Below are positions 25,777 to 37,628 of a stretch of DNA of 64,000 nucleotides, in pieces. Below the pieces are notes generated by a model. The model did not search any database and was not told where the DNA came from. It worked only from the letters and a program-made list of their open reading frames with translations. Source of the stretch: Asterias rubens (lineage: Eukaryota; Echinodermata; Asteroidea; Forcipulatida; Asteriidae). The translations under genes were made by a program, and so were the position numbers. The stretch is taken from NCBI RefSeq assembly GCF_902459465.1, contig NC_047081.1, positions 10,817,857 to 10,881,856 on the forward strand. Reading direction: 5' to 3'. The stretch's first letter is position 1. The number at the start of each line of letters is the position of its first letter.

Positions 25777-26191
25777 ACTGTTTCAAATGCTTTTTGTAGC
25801 ACTATCAACATCTACCTTTCCAGGTTTTTTTTATTTTTTTTTTATATACATGTTTTTGTATGTTGTCCAAAAACCTTAAGTATTATGATCATCCTTTAAC
25901 CAAGGTCAACGAACCAACACTTTCCAGATATTAACTCTGCATGAGTCGGTTACATTCTTGAGAACTGTCATCCCGTGTGGAAGTGCAGCAGTATACAGTG
26001 AGGTACCCGTACACAATGAAAGTGTTATAGCGAATGCCGTGGGGTATAAATCAAGTCCAACACAGCACAGATCCCGTCGCCTTAAAGATTGATTTTGGAC
26101 AAGCTCATACAAAAATGTTTTTAAATAAATATATCAAATTCCTGGAAGGGTTGATTGATTGTGTGAGAAGACATTATTTTGTTAATGGTTT

Positions 26192-26577
26192 TTAAAGGCA
26201 GTGGACACTTTTGGTAATTACTAAAAATAATTATTATCATAAAACCTTTCTTGATTACGAGCAATGGGGAGAGGTTGATAGTATAAAACACTGTGAGAAA
26301 CGGCTCCCTCTGAAGTGCCATAGTTTTTGAGAAAGAAGTAATTTTCCATGAATTTGATTTCGAGACCTCAAGTTTAGAACTTGAGGTCTCGAAATCAACC
26401 ATCTAAACACACACAACTTCGTGTGACAAGGGTGTTTTTTCTTTCATTATTTACTCGCAAGTTCGATGACCGATTGAGCTCAAATTTTCACAGGTTTGCC
26501 ATTTTATGCATAAGTTGAGATACACCAACTGTGAAGGCTAGTCTTTGACAATTACCAATAATGTCCACTGCCTTTAA
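26192..26577. mobile_element. TTAA-flanked palindromic MITE, family A
   Basis: A complete 386-bp copy about 400 bp from the previous one, in inverted orientation judged by the asymmetric interior. The central hairpin GAGACCTCAAGTT / AACTTGAGGTCTC is perfect. Both ends carry TTAA. Confidence 0.9.
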
Positions 26578-26653
26578 TCATCAATGCTTTGGGATGGGAA
26601 CACCTAATCGTTTGATGACACATTATTGAACATTTTCGTTTTAATAAACCTGG

Positions 26654-26798
26654 GGTCGATTTCACAAAGAGTTAGGACTAGTCCTAACTTAGGACTAGTC
26701 CTAGGAGATATACAAATTGTATGGATAGTCCTAAGTTAGGACGCGTAACTGGTCCTAACTCGAGATAAGACTAGTCCTAGCTCTTTGTGAAATCGACG
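26654..26798. mobile_element. Short palindromic element rich in TTAGGACTAGTCC
   Basis: GGTCGATTTCACAAAGAG at the left pairs with CTCTTTGTGAAATCGAC at the right, and the interior repeats the self-complementary word TAGGACTAGTCCTA. Similar elements are common dispersed repeats in marine animals, from general memory. Length 145 bp, non-coding. Confidence 0.75.
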
Positions 26799-26962
26799 GC
26801 TGGATCCACATTCATCAAAAACATGTTCAAAAATGCGGAACAAATTGCTCCACACTTAATTCTCCCGGATCAGACTTTACTCTGATTCCGGGTCCACACT
26901 CCCATGGAAACTTAAATGGGATTTAAAGTCGGACTTGACGTGAAAAAAACATATACACAGAC

Positions 26963-27118
26963 ATGACTTCACGGAGGCAACAAAGGCGATTGCCTCCATG
27001 CCCCCTAGTCATTGCCTAGGTGCCCTTGAAATGTTCCAGTAGTAATTTACAAATTCCTCATAGGGTGCCCATTACCAAGGAGAAAATACCTTGGTGCCCT
27101 TGCCCTTTCAAAAACGAA
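26963..27118 (+). mobile_element. Dispersed repeat rich in CCTTGGTGCCCTTG
   Basis: CACGGAGGCAACAAAGGCGA, ATTGCCTCCATGCCC, CATTGCCTAGGTGCCCTTGA and CCTTGGTGCCCTTGCCCTTT match, in order, the copy at 39.33 kb. Short inverted segments (GGAGGCAA/TTGCCTCC and ACCAAGG/CCTTGGT) allow folding. It lies just 3' (minus strand) of the candidate exon at 27.2 kb. Confidence 0.6.
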
Positions 27119-27176
27119 GCGTACAGGACTGTACACAAGCAAAATGTTTAATATAATATTATACAATAATACCCAC

Positions 27177-27417
27177 CAGTCACCAACTGCACGTTCTGTT
27201 CCGTCACCAAGGGCGGCTGCGTGGCAGAGTCAAGCCAGCACTCCTTAAACTCGCTCGAGGTGGTACTTTGACAGTCGCGTAGTAGCAGAGCATCCTCCGA
27301 GCGTGAGATCGTGTCAGGGGAGACCCGACGCACGCGGGCCAGGTGCCCCCCACTGATGCTGGAGGGAGTCACTACTACTACCGATCGATGGTCATGACAG
27401 ACTAGTGCTGAGCCCAT
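27177..27417 (-). CDS. Candidate upstream coding exon, possibly an alternative PKG N-terminus
   Basis: A minus-strand ATG at 27,417 opens 80 codons plus one base (MGSALVCHDH to QNVQLVT) with no stop, ending at a possible donor CTG|GTGGGT. The frame is phase 1 there, which joins cleanly to the acceptor of the PKG exon at 23,633 and would keep its frame open through its own ATG. A second donor four bases later (GTATTA) would not keep the frame. The sequence is Ser/Thr-rich with no domain I recognise. Other PKG genes do use long alternative N-termini, but nothing here is diagnostic. It could equally be a chance open frame, and its location just upstream on the same strand is the main support. 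Confidence 0.35.
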
Positions 27418-29015
27418 GCAAATAGAGGTAGCGTCGAGTTGTCTACTTAGAAGCGATGTTCAGACGCTTCACTGTTGTAAAAAGGAAAGACAGATAAGAT
27501 AATTATTTCAGAATTTTTCAGCCACAAAAATCAAGTTTTCGTCTCAATCATAATCACTTTTGATATTCTATTGCGGAAACGGCCAACAAAATGTCAACCA
27601 AAAGGCAAGGAAAAGGTATAAATTTGAAGTAAAACAGTAAAATCTCTAAAAGAATTTGGAAATCTGGAAAACAAACAAATTCTGCAGGATCTTGACAACT
27701 TTAATATTACAGGCCAGGCGACGCTACCACTTTTAACATTACCTTCTCAAAATGTTTTACTCTGAAGGGACTGTTACAAGTCAGTTTAGAAAGTGAACTT
27801 GTGTTAAAACCTTAGCACGTGGTTTGGACAAAAAATATGTAGTGCCCGAGTGCACAGGCTGTGTGTGTGAACAAGTTCAACAAAATAGCTACAGGCCTTG
27901 CTTTAATGTCACTTATCATTCAGACGAAAAAAACGAGAGTGTAATCTTCTTTTATAAGATCTGGTGATGGGTGATTTCGGACGGTTTGACGGGAGGAAAT
28001 AACAAAAATGGTTGATGGTTGCTACAGGGGATTCCCGCTAAAATGATTAATTACCGAGGAAAATGTGAATGACAATGATGCGGATGAATTAAGTGCATGT
28101 AAAACAAAATGTTAAATATACCTATTGAACTCACAATTAAGTCACAAAAAGCTATCTGCGGAGCAGTGGCTTTCATTAAACAAAGCCGGGTTGTTTTTTG
28201 GCAAAAATGGAGGCATATTAAAAAAGACAAAGTCTTTCCTAGAAATGCCTTTCTCAAACAACTGGACTTCAGAACAGACCTTAGGTTTGACAGACAAGGA
28301 CCAAAACAGGATAAAACACGAATAAACAACTCGTTTCTAACGAGGTAGAGGGTAAACCATAACCTAGACTCAAAAGGGTGAATGACGTAAACAAAAAAAA
28401 AAGGGGGGAAAAAAAGCTAGTCAAGGGATTGAGGTGCATTTTGCGGGTTTTTTTTTTTTTTTTTTCCATGAGTGTTATATATTTAAAGAGGTGTCAATAC
28501 GATGTACCGGTTTAATCTATCCCATCTTTGGCAGCAATCTTGTGCAGTTAATACCTACAGCCCCACAAGTGTCTTTACAAGCTGCAATATGTTGAACGCG
28601 CCCGAAGGCAAAAACCACAGCAAATTGCGATTTACACCGAACGAGAGATGCGCTGAAAATGGAGATACCGACCGCTTTCTACTGTGGATAGCATTTATTG
28701 CTCCCCGCGGCGAAACAACGTATACGCGTCACGTCAAAATGCGTGCAGATTGCTCGTATATAAGCTGACACTATATAATATAGGGGCGATATTCAGTGTT
28801 AATATCAGGGGAGCTGATGGGTGCTAAGTTCTATACAATATTAAGGGATTTCATCAAGAGCTACGAGTAGAACATTACTCCTACTGAAAATCGGCCAATA
28901 AATCTTGTGAACTTCTCAAAAGAGAATGAACGCAATTCAACCTGCGTGTGGAATTTAAGATCCCGTACAAGTAAACACTTCTGAAAACTTCCATGTTGGG
29001 CAATAATATGTCCTC

Positions 29016-29377
29016 TATGCAATTCTATCCGGAGGACAGTAGTGCATAATTATGCAACAATGTCCGCCGAACAGTTTTGCATATGCAATCGTGTCCGCCC
29101 GGACGCTGCTGCATAATGCAATTGTGTCCACCCGGACACATTTGCATATTCAGTTGTGTCCGCCCCATGCAAAACCGTCCCTGCAATACGCCCTTGGTCG
29201 ACACAACATGCTGCATATAGGTTCAGTACATGCACGTTCGCTTACGCGCGCACAGTTATGTACAGTCATGTACATACCGCCGGACGGTTTTTGCATAGCC
29301 CCGGACACGATTGCATATGCAAAAGTGTCCGGAGCGGACAGTATTGCATGGTGGACACAATTGCATCTGACACCGGC
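29016..29377 (+). mobile_element. Palindrome-cluster element, copy 1
   Basis: A 362-bp block is made of many short palindromes of the type GGACACnATTGCATATGCAA and its complement, alternating with CCGGACGGTTTTGCAT units. The right end (GGACACAATTGCATCTGACA then CCGGC) is complementary to the start of the copy at 41.1 kb. Read in order, its segments match the reverse complement of that copy, including the CCCTTGGTCG landmark and the ACGTTCGCTTACGCGCGCAC segment. The left terminus is damaged. It has no coding frame worth keeping. Confidence 0.75.
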
Positions 29378-29804
29378 GCTTTAAGAGACATAAGCCATAA
29401 CACATAAGAAACGTCATTTTACTCTCCAAAAAGAGGAAATTATCAACCAATGAGCATTTTTATTCAATTAAAAAGTGTGCGAAATTGTGTTTCGAGAAAA
29501 CTTACCATGTAGAGTTTGTGTTTTTCTGCGATTCATAAGTCAATGCAGAAACTAAGTTTATTCTGTACTGCAATGGGAACGTCCTTGGGGGTGGGGGATA
29601 CTTTTATCATAAAAAACATAATAGTATTCCTTTTGGTCAGGAGCCACGACTGATTGATGGGACCGCCAAATGTTGCTCCTCAGGTAATCGAAATAATTAC
29701 CTCACATTAAAGGTCAAAACTTGTACCATTGTCACCTTCTCTTTGAAATCAAGTCTACGAGCAATGTGACCCACGAGTCAAACCTCCTTCCTGTCTATTT
29801 GGAG

Positions 29805-29960
29805 ACGGCGCGGGGAAAGAGGGGACCAATTCCCCAGTTGGGGCGCGGTGTTTATACGAGCTAGTACGCGGTAGTGTCGCCCCGCTCCCCTACAGGTCGC
29901 CGTTCGACGGGCGCGTAAGAGGAGACGGTCCCTCTCGCGAGACACCCTTCTGATGTTTTC
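29805..29960. other. GC- and CpG-rich island
   Basis: About 150 bp are much richer in CG dinucleotides than the surroundings (for example GGAGACGGCGCGGGGAAAG and GTCGCCGTTCGACGGGCGCG). It could be a promoter of a minus-strand transcript entering the candidate exon at 27.4 kb, but no TATA box or exon border supports this. Confidence 0.2.
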
Positions 29961-30130
29961 AACCCCCTTCCGTTTCTTTTTAAGTGGTGTTGGTGACGTC
30001 AGTATATGGTGACGTCAGTAAGGAATGTTTGATTGTCTGTATGTGTGTGTTGTGTGGATGGAATTCTCAAGTGTGTGAGGAGCTACACTTCGCTCGACAT
30101 AAAAACCGGATCTGTGCTGAGATATGGCGC

Positions 30131-30290
30131 TGCTTAGAGCCATTGGACACTATCGGTAAACATTGTTGTCCAAGGCCCACACTTCGTGAATCACAACTTC
30201 TACATAAAATAACAAACCAGTGAAAATTTAGGCTCAATCGGTCATCGGAGTCGGGAGAAAATAACGGGAAAACCCACCCTTGTATCCGCA
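30131..30290. mobile_element. Diverged family A remnant
   Basis: ATTGGACACTATCGGTAAAC, then ACATAAAATAACAAACCAGTG and AAATTTAGGCTCAATCGGTCA, are the left half of family A with many substitutions. No right end was found. Confidence 0.5.
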
Positions 30291-32279
30291 CGTTTCCTCG
30301 TGTCATGACATGTGTATGGTCAAAATAAATACGTAATTCTCGCTATCAAGAATTCATATTATTTTAATGTTTTCTCAAAAAGTAAAGCATTTCATGAAAT
30401 AATATTTAAAAAGAAGTCTTTCACCATTACCTTCTGTAAACCCTGTAAGTTATTTGTAAATCTGTGAACTTTTTGTTTCTGTACCGAAAGTGTACAACGG
30501 CTTTTAGGGTAACTTTATCGCTCTTAAAATGACATTAAGCACTTTTAGTTAGAAGCCTACAGCAGCGATAGTAGAAACATTTTAAGGAAACATGACACTT
30601 CGAAGATAGGCCTATCGTAGGGATTAATATTCCTGCGTGGACATTATTCGCTCCGGATTTAGTCAGCCATCCGAACATGCTCACCATAGCGATTCACAAG
30701 GAATGTGGGCAAGCCTGTCAACGCATGAGGGCGCTACTCAGGTTTCAGATCGGCACTTCATAAACGGGACTAATACTGAGTCATGGATAATATTTTTGAC
30801 AACTACATGTAACCGTTTTGAACTTTACTCCCGGTTCTCAAACGAAATTCTACAGTAACCAGTTGACAATGAGACCAAAATCAACAAAACCAACAAAAGA
30901 AAGTAGCAAAAGTTTAACAGGAATTTGTATTCCCGATCGCGATTAGGGGTCGCCGGGGTGCAGTGTGGTAACCGGGTGTCAGTTCAAGTGCACGCACCGC
31001 GTCTGGGGGTAAAACAAGCAATGAATAATATTTCTGACAACGAAATAAGTTCCTATTATATGGGGTGCCTTTTGAAAACTGTCTTTCTTTATACGTTAGT
31101 CTTTTGTTGGGTCAGTGTCTTTGAAATAAAATGTATCAGTTAATGATAAGCCGCGATGCAAATAATTGGTTGGGTAACTATACAGTCGTGGTGTGAACAA
31201 AGTAACATTTTACAAGAAAATAAATGAGTCGGGCACCAGTCAAACGTAATGTAATTTTGGCTGGTAACCTATTTCTGTTAAGCCTTACTTATTAGTGCTT
31301 AGCCAGTTTGTATGCTTACAGGCTTTACTAAAACGGGACCCTGTTGGCTGCAACGACACTCCGTTTAAGAAAATGACTACCAAAGCCAGTTATCCGGATA
31401 CGACCAGTAGGGTCCATAATAATTACACCAACATTAACGGCAGATAAAAGCGAGATTTTACTCAACAAAACACAGTGTCTAGCGTTTTTGTTACACGGGG
31501 CTCGCCATACTACTCGACCGGCTTTAATGTTCTGATGACTCAACAACAAAAGGGGGTTATCTCTGTAATTGCTCAAAGGGTATGGCATCATTATGTTTTC
31601 AATGGCAATAAAAAAACGATTGGCCTCCAGAGAATAGTATGTTTAACATAAATCAGTTATAAATAAAGGCGCCTCCAACGGTAGCTGTCGAAAGGTCTCT
31701 GATTTTTACAGAGCAGACGTAGGAAAGCCCACTGCAAGAATAAAACATAAGACTTGAAGGGTTTTGACACATTTTGTATAATTAAGTTTTTAATTGGCCA
31801 TGACACTAATCCCTACTTACTGTGAATGAAGATGTACAGTAACACAATTTACCTATAGAAGTTTCAGTTCAATAAAGTCATCAAGTCATTTTTTCATGGG
31901 GGGGGGGAGCGAAAACCACAGAGTAATATTTTCAGGAGAATTGCGTAAATTCGTTGTACATGTTAAAATAATTTTCGTGAAACGGTTTTACTCATTTCTC
32001 AAAAACTACAGCACCTCAGCAAGGAACATGTTAGAGGAAGCTTCCAACCATCATTATCTTCAAACCGGATAAGTTTATGTAAATCTGTGGACTCAGACTA
32101 TCACAGATAGATGGAATGCGTTTAGACAACCAGGTTTAAATATTTCATGAATTCTTATAATTTTTAGTTCGATGTAAGATCATAACCTGCAGATAGTGGC
32201 ACGAGCAGCGTCCCGGGTGGCCGTGCCAACTTTTATTGTATACGTTTTATTTCAAGCAAAAGGGATACATCTCAACCCT

Positions 32280-32572
32280 TTAAAGGCATCCGGTACTATT
32301 GGTAACTTCAACATAATTTTTAGCATAAAAATAATTACTTGGTAACGAGCAATGGAGAGCTGTTAATACTAAAACATTATGGGAAATGGCTCCCTCTGAA
32401 GTATGTAACGCATAGTTTTGTTTATAATATGTCGATGCCTTTTATTAGGCATTATGAAAACACACAATAACAAAATTCAACAAGAGTGTTTTTCTGGCAT
32501 TTTTCTCTTGCAACTTTGATTACCAATTAATTCAAATTGTTCACAGGTTTGTTAGTTTCAGCCTTTAGTCTT
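32280..32572. mobile_element. Decayed family A copy
   Basis: TTAAAGGCATCCGGTACTATTGG at the left, ATGGCTCCCTCTGAAGT in the middle and CAAATTGTTCACAGGTTTGTTA near the right are family A segments in order. The terminal match at the right is reduced to GCCTTTAG. Confidence 0.6.
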
Positions 32573-33510
32573 CTATGTATTGTTTGAAATAATTCAAGAT
32601 TAATCATCATGAGATAATCTCTTTTTTTTTATCTTCACAAAAATGTGTCGGGCTAACTTTACAAAGATGCAAAGCGTGTTTGCAAACACGGTGAATTTAT
32701 AACGAATTACATACGACCGAAAATGAGATTATACTTTTTTGGGGGGTCACCAGTAAAACAAAAATGCATGCACTATATCTTGCCACTTGGCCATTTTGAA
32801 GACACTGTTTGTATGCTTGGAAACCGGAAAGTTCCATGTATTCAATGATAGGCCTAACATGTTTAATATTGTGATGGATTTTATACTCACGTACCGTTAG
32901 ACAACAAACCATGCTAAAACTGAAATCACAGCTAAATCCATCCCAGTCGCTTTACCGAGTTATGTCCAACATTCAACATGAAATGTGTACAACATGAATA
33001 ATCACATCAGTGTTGTGTTACGCTAGCTACACCACACACCGTTACCAAGTTTCCACAAAAAAATACTTTAAATTGTGTTTTTCAAAATGAGCCACACTGA
33101 AAACTAGCAGTGGTGGACTTTGGACTCCGAAAAGTAAACTTTGCGTTTGTGTTAAACTTTGCGTTTGTGTATGGTGTTTGTATGTGACGGGACACCACGG
33201 CGATTTCCATAGGCACGGATAAAAAATAGTGTTTACTTAATGGGGGGTTGCCTGGTGTAGAAAAGGTTCGCCAATGGTACCAAAGTCGCTCAGTGCTATT
33301 TCTGTAAGCGGACTTGTGGTTAACAAAAAGAAATTCTGATAATTTTGATTAATTAGTGGGTATCAGTATGTTTTCATTCTGGGAATTAGTTTCGCCTGAT
33401 ATACGATGATAACCTAATGTGATTGTGCAACAATGATTGGTGTGATCCATCTTAAAATAGGCAACATTTATTAACAACCACGAAATCAAATCTGGGTGTG
33501 CTTTGGTTTT

Positions 33511-33556
33511 TTTCCCTGAAGACCATCTGGTCAAACTGATCGAAACGTCGAGGTGT
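33511..33556 (+). other. Hammerhead-like core, best copy (CTGAAGA .. GAAAC-GTC)
   Basis: CCCTGAAGACCATCTGGTCA continues to AACTGATCGAAACGTCGAGG. It has an exact CTGANGA box (CTGAAGA), an imperfect stem II (GACCA / TGATC) and GAAAC followed by GTC. It is the only one of five sites with a full consensus core. Stem I would have to pair across the flanks, and GAGGTGTTCAACACC forms its own hairpin downstream. Confidence 0.4.
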
Positions 33557-34057
33557 TCAACACCGGTTCTTTTGTTTTAACACTAAAGCCAATCGGGAGC
33601 TGTTTCAGTGTAGGCAAATCTGACTTAGTTGGGGTAGTCACATTGAGAGGGTTATCAATTCTTACTTTTGTTCTGCAAGTGGACTGGAGTTGGACAACAC
33701 AATCTTATTTTCCACCAGAATGGGCTTGTTTCGTTTGCTTTGCTTTTATGGGTCTTTTAAAATCAGTTCTTGCACAAATTCGTTGCAAGGTAATGGTCTC
33801 CACCACATCTATTTCACATTGTGGATAGCTTTATATAACAAATAAAAATATAAGATTTAATACAATTTTGCCCAACATATTGTTTTCCAAAACATTGGCA
33901 GTCACTCTGTTCACAACGGCGACAACGAGTTTGTTTGTCATACCGCCCTCTTGTGCTTTATACAACTGTAGTTAGATTTCTTCTAAATAAATATGTTTCT
34001 GTTTCTTGTACAAACGCTTTGCATGGTGGCGTAACAATTACTAAGGACGGGCTTGTT

Positions 34058-34185
34058 TTAAAGACACTGGACACTATTGGAAATTGTCAAAGACCAGTCT
34101 TCTCACTTGGTGGGTCTACACAAATGCATAAAATAACAAAATTTTAGCTCCATTGGTCGTCGGACTTGCGAGATACAATACAACC
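34058..34185. mobile_element. Family A left-end fragment
   Basis: TTAAAGACACTGGACACTATTGG is followed by GCATAAAATAACAAAATTTT and GTCGTCGGACTTGCGAGATA. It breaks off after about 128 bp. Confidence 0.55.
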
Positions 34186-35209
34186 TATATTTATTATATA
34201 GGTATTCCAAATTGTTTGTTCGGGTGTGGCAGGACATTCTGTACCCTCCCCTAAAACGGTGTACAAACATCTGCTGATAGCGCCCCCCCCCCCCCATGGG
34301 AGACAGAATATCCGGGTCTCACGCGAGGACATAGATTCATACAATTTTAATGAGATCAGAGGAACACTGTCAGTTTTTCTATAAATCATGATTTATTTCT
34401 CCTTTATAAATATATAAATAATCAATCATTGTCTATCAATCTATTGCAACTGTTTTACTTCTAAAAAATATTATTCAAAATTTATCCTCAATGAAAATTA
34501 TACCTTATCAATTTCATATAATTTATAACTCTAATAAAATCAGCACAACACAAAGAAGAAAGTTTATTAACGCTTTGACAACTAACATACTGACCAAGTA
34601 CACTACTGCAGTAAATAAATAAAAAATAATACAAACTAAATAATATACTAAACAGATACATGTATCTGTAACTTTAGAAATGTGCAAATAAAACCTTTTT
34701 ATAATTTTGCTGTTATCAGGAACTTGTCAATAGTCAAAGGAACGGTACCACGTTCCAAACTATTTTGAAAATTAGCAAACGATGAAATGCGGGGCTTAAA
34801 CTGCCCCCCCCCCCCTCCCAGTGATCCAACTGTGTAAAGAGATTATTATGTACAAGTGTCGGCTGTGTAGATGCAATCACCACTGTACATCATTGAAAAT
34901 CAGGGGATCGAATGAATGGTCACACAGTAGGAGGGTTGACTTTTAGTCATTCTGTGTAAACTATTTCCAATCTTTCAACAAGAAAGCAAAATTCGTAGCA
35001 AATGCTGTACCATCCCCCTCACATAGCTAGACTAAAAGTTGGTTTACAAAATGTTAGCTTAAATTAATTAGATTTTCAAAAAAAGCTGGAAGATCATAAA
35101 TGGGAAGCACACGATGTATTTCAGCACACTCCTTTTACTCAAACCCATCAATACTCTAAAAGTCCAACCAGAGTACTGAAAATGTAAAAAACAAAGCACA
35201 CCATGAGCC

Positions 35210-35290
35210 ATTCTGAGATATATGGTGGACACAATGACACTGTTATGTTTGGGTAAATGTGTCTGTATACATGTACACCCATATCAAAAA
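35210..35290. mobile_element. Left arm of the element that contains the 39-bp array
   Basis: TATGGTGGACACAATGACACTGTTATGTTTGGGTAAA-like sequence precedes the array and is matched by 61,075-61,120, where the same arm is followed by a single CACTCCTATGGTGTCCACCA unit. The arm is also the reverse complement of part of the 39-bp unit (TATGGTGGACAC versus GTGTCCACCATA), so the parent element was a hairpin. Confidence 0.65.
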
Positions 35291-36330
35291 GTGCACTCCT
35301 ATAGTGTCCACCATACCTCAAACCACACAGTGCACTCCTATAGTGTCCACCATACCTCAAACCACACAGTGCACTCCTATAGTGTCCACCATACCTCAAA
35401 CCACACAGTGCACTCCTATAGTGTCCACCATACCTCAAACCACACAGTGCACTCCTATAGTGTCCACCATACCTCAAACCACACAGTGCACTCCTATAGT
35501 GTCCACCATACCTCAAACCACACAGTGCACTCCTATAGTGTCCACCATACCTCAAACCACACAGTGCACTCCTATAGTGTCCACCATACCTCAAACCACA
35601 CAGTGCACTCCTATAGTGTCCACCATACCTCAAACCACACAGTGCACTCCTATAGTGTCCACCATACCTCAAACCACACAGTGCACTCCTATAGTGTCCA
35701 CCATACCTCAAACCACACAGTGCACTCCTATAGTGTCCACCATACCTCAAACCACACAGTGCACTCCTATAGTGTCCACCATACCTCAAACCACACAGTG
35801 CACTCCTATAGTGTCCACCATACCTCAAACCACACAATGCACTCCTATAGTGGCCACCATACCTCAAACCACACAGTGCACTCCTATAGTGTCCACCATA
35901 CCTCAAACCACACAGTGCACTCCTATAGTGTCCACCATACCTCAAACCACACAGTGCACTCCTATAGTGTCCACCATACCTCAAACCACACAGTGCACTC
36001 CTATAGTGTCCACCATACCTCAAACCACACAGTGCACTCCTATAGTGGCCACCATACCTCAAACCACACAGTGCACTCCTATAGTGGCCACCATACCTCA
36101 AACCACACAGTGCACTCCTATAGTGTCCACCATACCTCAAACCACACAGTGCACTCCTATAGTGTCCACCATACCTCAAACCACACAGTGCACTCCTATA
36201 GTGTCCACCATACCTCAAACCACACAGTGCACTCCTATAGTGTCCACTATACCTCAAACCACACAGTGTAGTGTCCACCATACCTCAAACCACACAGTGC
36301 ACTCCTGTAGTGTTCACCATACCTCATAAA
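35291..36330. repeat. 39-bp tandem array, about 27 units
   Basis: Unit: GTGCACTCCTATAGTGTCCA plus CCATACCTCAAACCACACA. Twenty-five full units run at exact 39-bp spacing from 35,291 to 36,265, then one unit with an 8-bp deletion and a final degenerate unit. Units are almost identical. Three carry GTGGCCACC in place of GTGTCCACC, two of them adjacent, and one begins ATGC. Because 39 is divisible by three and the unit has no stop in three of its frames, three overlapping frames of 350-380 codons exist. They are artefacts. Confidence 0.95.
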
Positions 36331-36620
36331 GGCTAATGGACACGCCATGACCATGTAGAACTCTGTTAAACTCAGAACAGTGCAACAGACTACTGGATTT
36401 GAGTTGACTGCTAAGATTGCAACAAAATACCAACATTTTTACTATTTCGGCACATAAGGCAGGGTAGAGTTTGAAGTGAACAGCAAATTAATCACTTTGA
36501 AAACCTATTTTCAGATCTCTGGTTGGTTTTGAGAGAATGCAAACTTAATCTTTGTCGAAATCAAAATCAAAATTAAATTACAGAAATAAAGTTATCAAGT
36601 GATCTGAAATCGTTTAAAAT

Positions 36621-36766
36621 CAGGCGCGGAATTACACGCAAGGCCATTCCCATTTTTGCAAAGGGGCATTTCCATTTAAAACCAGAAGGTCTATGGGGAA
36701 CTTTTGAAGAGGCACTAAGGCCAAGACCAGGGCAACAGCATGGCCTTTGTGTTCTTCGAGACCTGA
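36621..36766 (-). mobile_element. Mosaic repeat with CAGGcctGGAATTA-like ends
   Basis: CAGGCGCGGAATTACACGCA and AAGGCCATTCCCATTTTTGC, with GGGGCATTTCCATTT and GCAACAGCATGGCC, resemble the shorter element at 38,994-39,135 and parts of the 27.0 and 39.3-kb repeats. It probably belongs to the same short non-autonomous family and is diverged. Confidence 0.45.
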
Positions 36767-37314
36767 TACTTGACATTGTTATTTTTAACACAATAAACAT
36801 TAAACAAAAATTAAGAAGTTAAAAAAAAAAAGATATAAATATATTTAAAAGTTAGTAACTATAATTGGATTTATTGTTTTATTAGTAGAAACTTGTACAT
36901 AAGATCAATTCCACTGTAACTCTTGTTAACTGAACAGAACATACATGTAGAAACCTGTACTGTGGTGTTCTTATCGTCTTTTGTGAATTAACAAAGCTGA
37001 AATTATCTCTTGGGACTGGTCTTAAAGGGACTGGTCCTAACTTTGCGGGATTGACCCCTGATATGATATAATTGTAAGTGTACCCCTATGGACACCTTTT
37101 TAAAGTATTGTAAGTTTAACTAATCTTTTTATAGTAGTGCTTTTCCATAACTTTTAAATTTCGCGGTTTGTGGTTTTAATTAATGGCTAATCCATTTTTG
37201 TGGTTTATATTTTTAGAAATCGTTTATGCTCTTTGGTAGTTTTTGCTGCTATTTTTAATGTGTGTACAGCGCCTTGGGGTCCAGTCATGGATGTAAGGCG
37301 CTTTATAAGCGTTG

Positions 37315-37320
37315 TTTATT
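37315..37320 (-). terminator. Possible polyadenylation signal for the STYXL1-like gene
   Basis: AATAAA on the minus strand, about 310 bases after the stop codon. It sits in a TTA-repeat, so it may be fortuitous, though no better signal is nearer. Confidence 0.3.
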
Positions 37321-37628
37321 ATTATTATTACTATTATTGTAATCTCTTAACAAATCAACATGATACAGGCACGATACTTTACCATTAGAGTTCAAGGGAT
37401 GACCCTACTAGGTACATTAATCAAAAATAATTTAGCTGATTTGTAAGAGGCCAAACAAACTATCAGAAATCAGACTAAATTAGGATAAATATCATACCTG
37501 ATATTAAACCACAAAAAAGGTACTATAAAAACTCAGTATTTGTAAATAATGTCACCGCAGTAACAAGAGTTATTGTGGAATTGCATCTTACGATTAATAC
37601 AAAAAAATAAAGGTTTACAGGGAAGATT

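Larger units (their letters stand above)
23634..27176. other. Non-coding stretch between PKG exon and candidate upstream exon
   Basis: No conserved coding frame is seen. It contains two complete family A MITEs, one short palindromic element and one mosaic repeat, listed separately. If the 27.2-kb exon is real, this is a PKG intron. If not, it includes the PKG promoter. Confidence 0.5.
27418..37628. other. Repeat-rich spacer between PKG and STYXL1-like genes
   Basis: No conserved protein-coding exon was found. The region holds a palindrome-cluster element (29.0 kb), a short GC-rich island (29.8 kb), family A remnants (30.1, 32.3, 34.1 kb), a large 39-bp tandem array (35.3-36.3 kb) and a mosaic repeat (36.6 kb). 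Long frames through the tandem array arise because 39 is a multiple of three and the unit has no stop. Elsewhere I see only AT-rich unique sequence. Confidence 0.6.

Noticed and set aside
29025..29450. Several 60-110 codon frames near 29 kb and near 41.2-41.7 kb
   Set aside because: They lie within the palindrome-cluster element and consist of repeated translations of the same short palindromes on both strands.
35148..36329. Three overlapping open frames of 349-377 codons encoding 13-residue repeats
   Set aside because: They follow from a stop-free 39-bp tandem unit (13 codons) read in several frames on both strands. No start context, splice sites or flanking unique coding sequence supports a protein.
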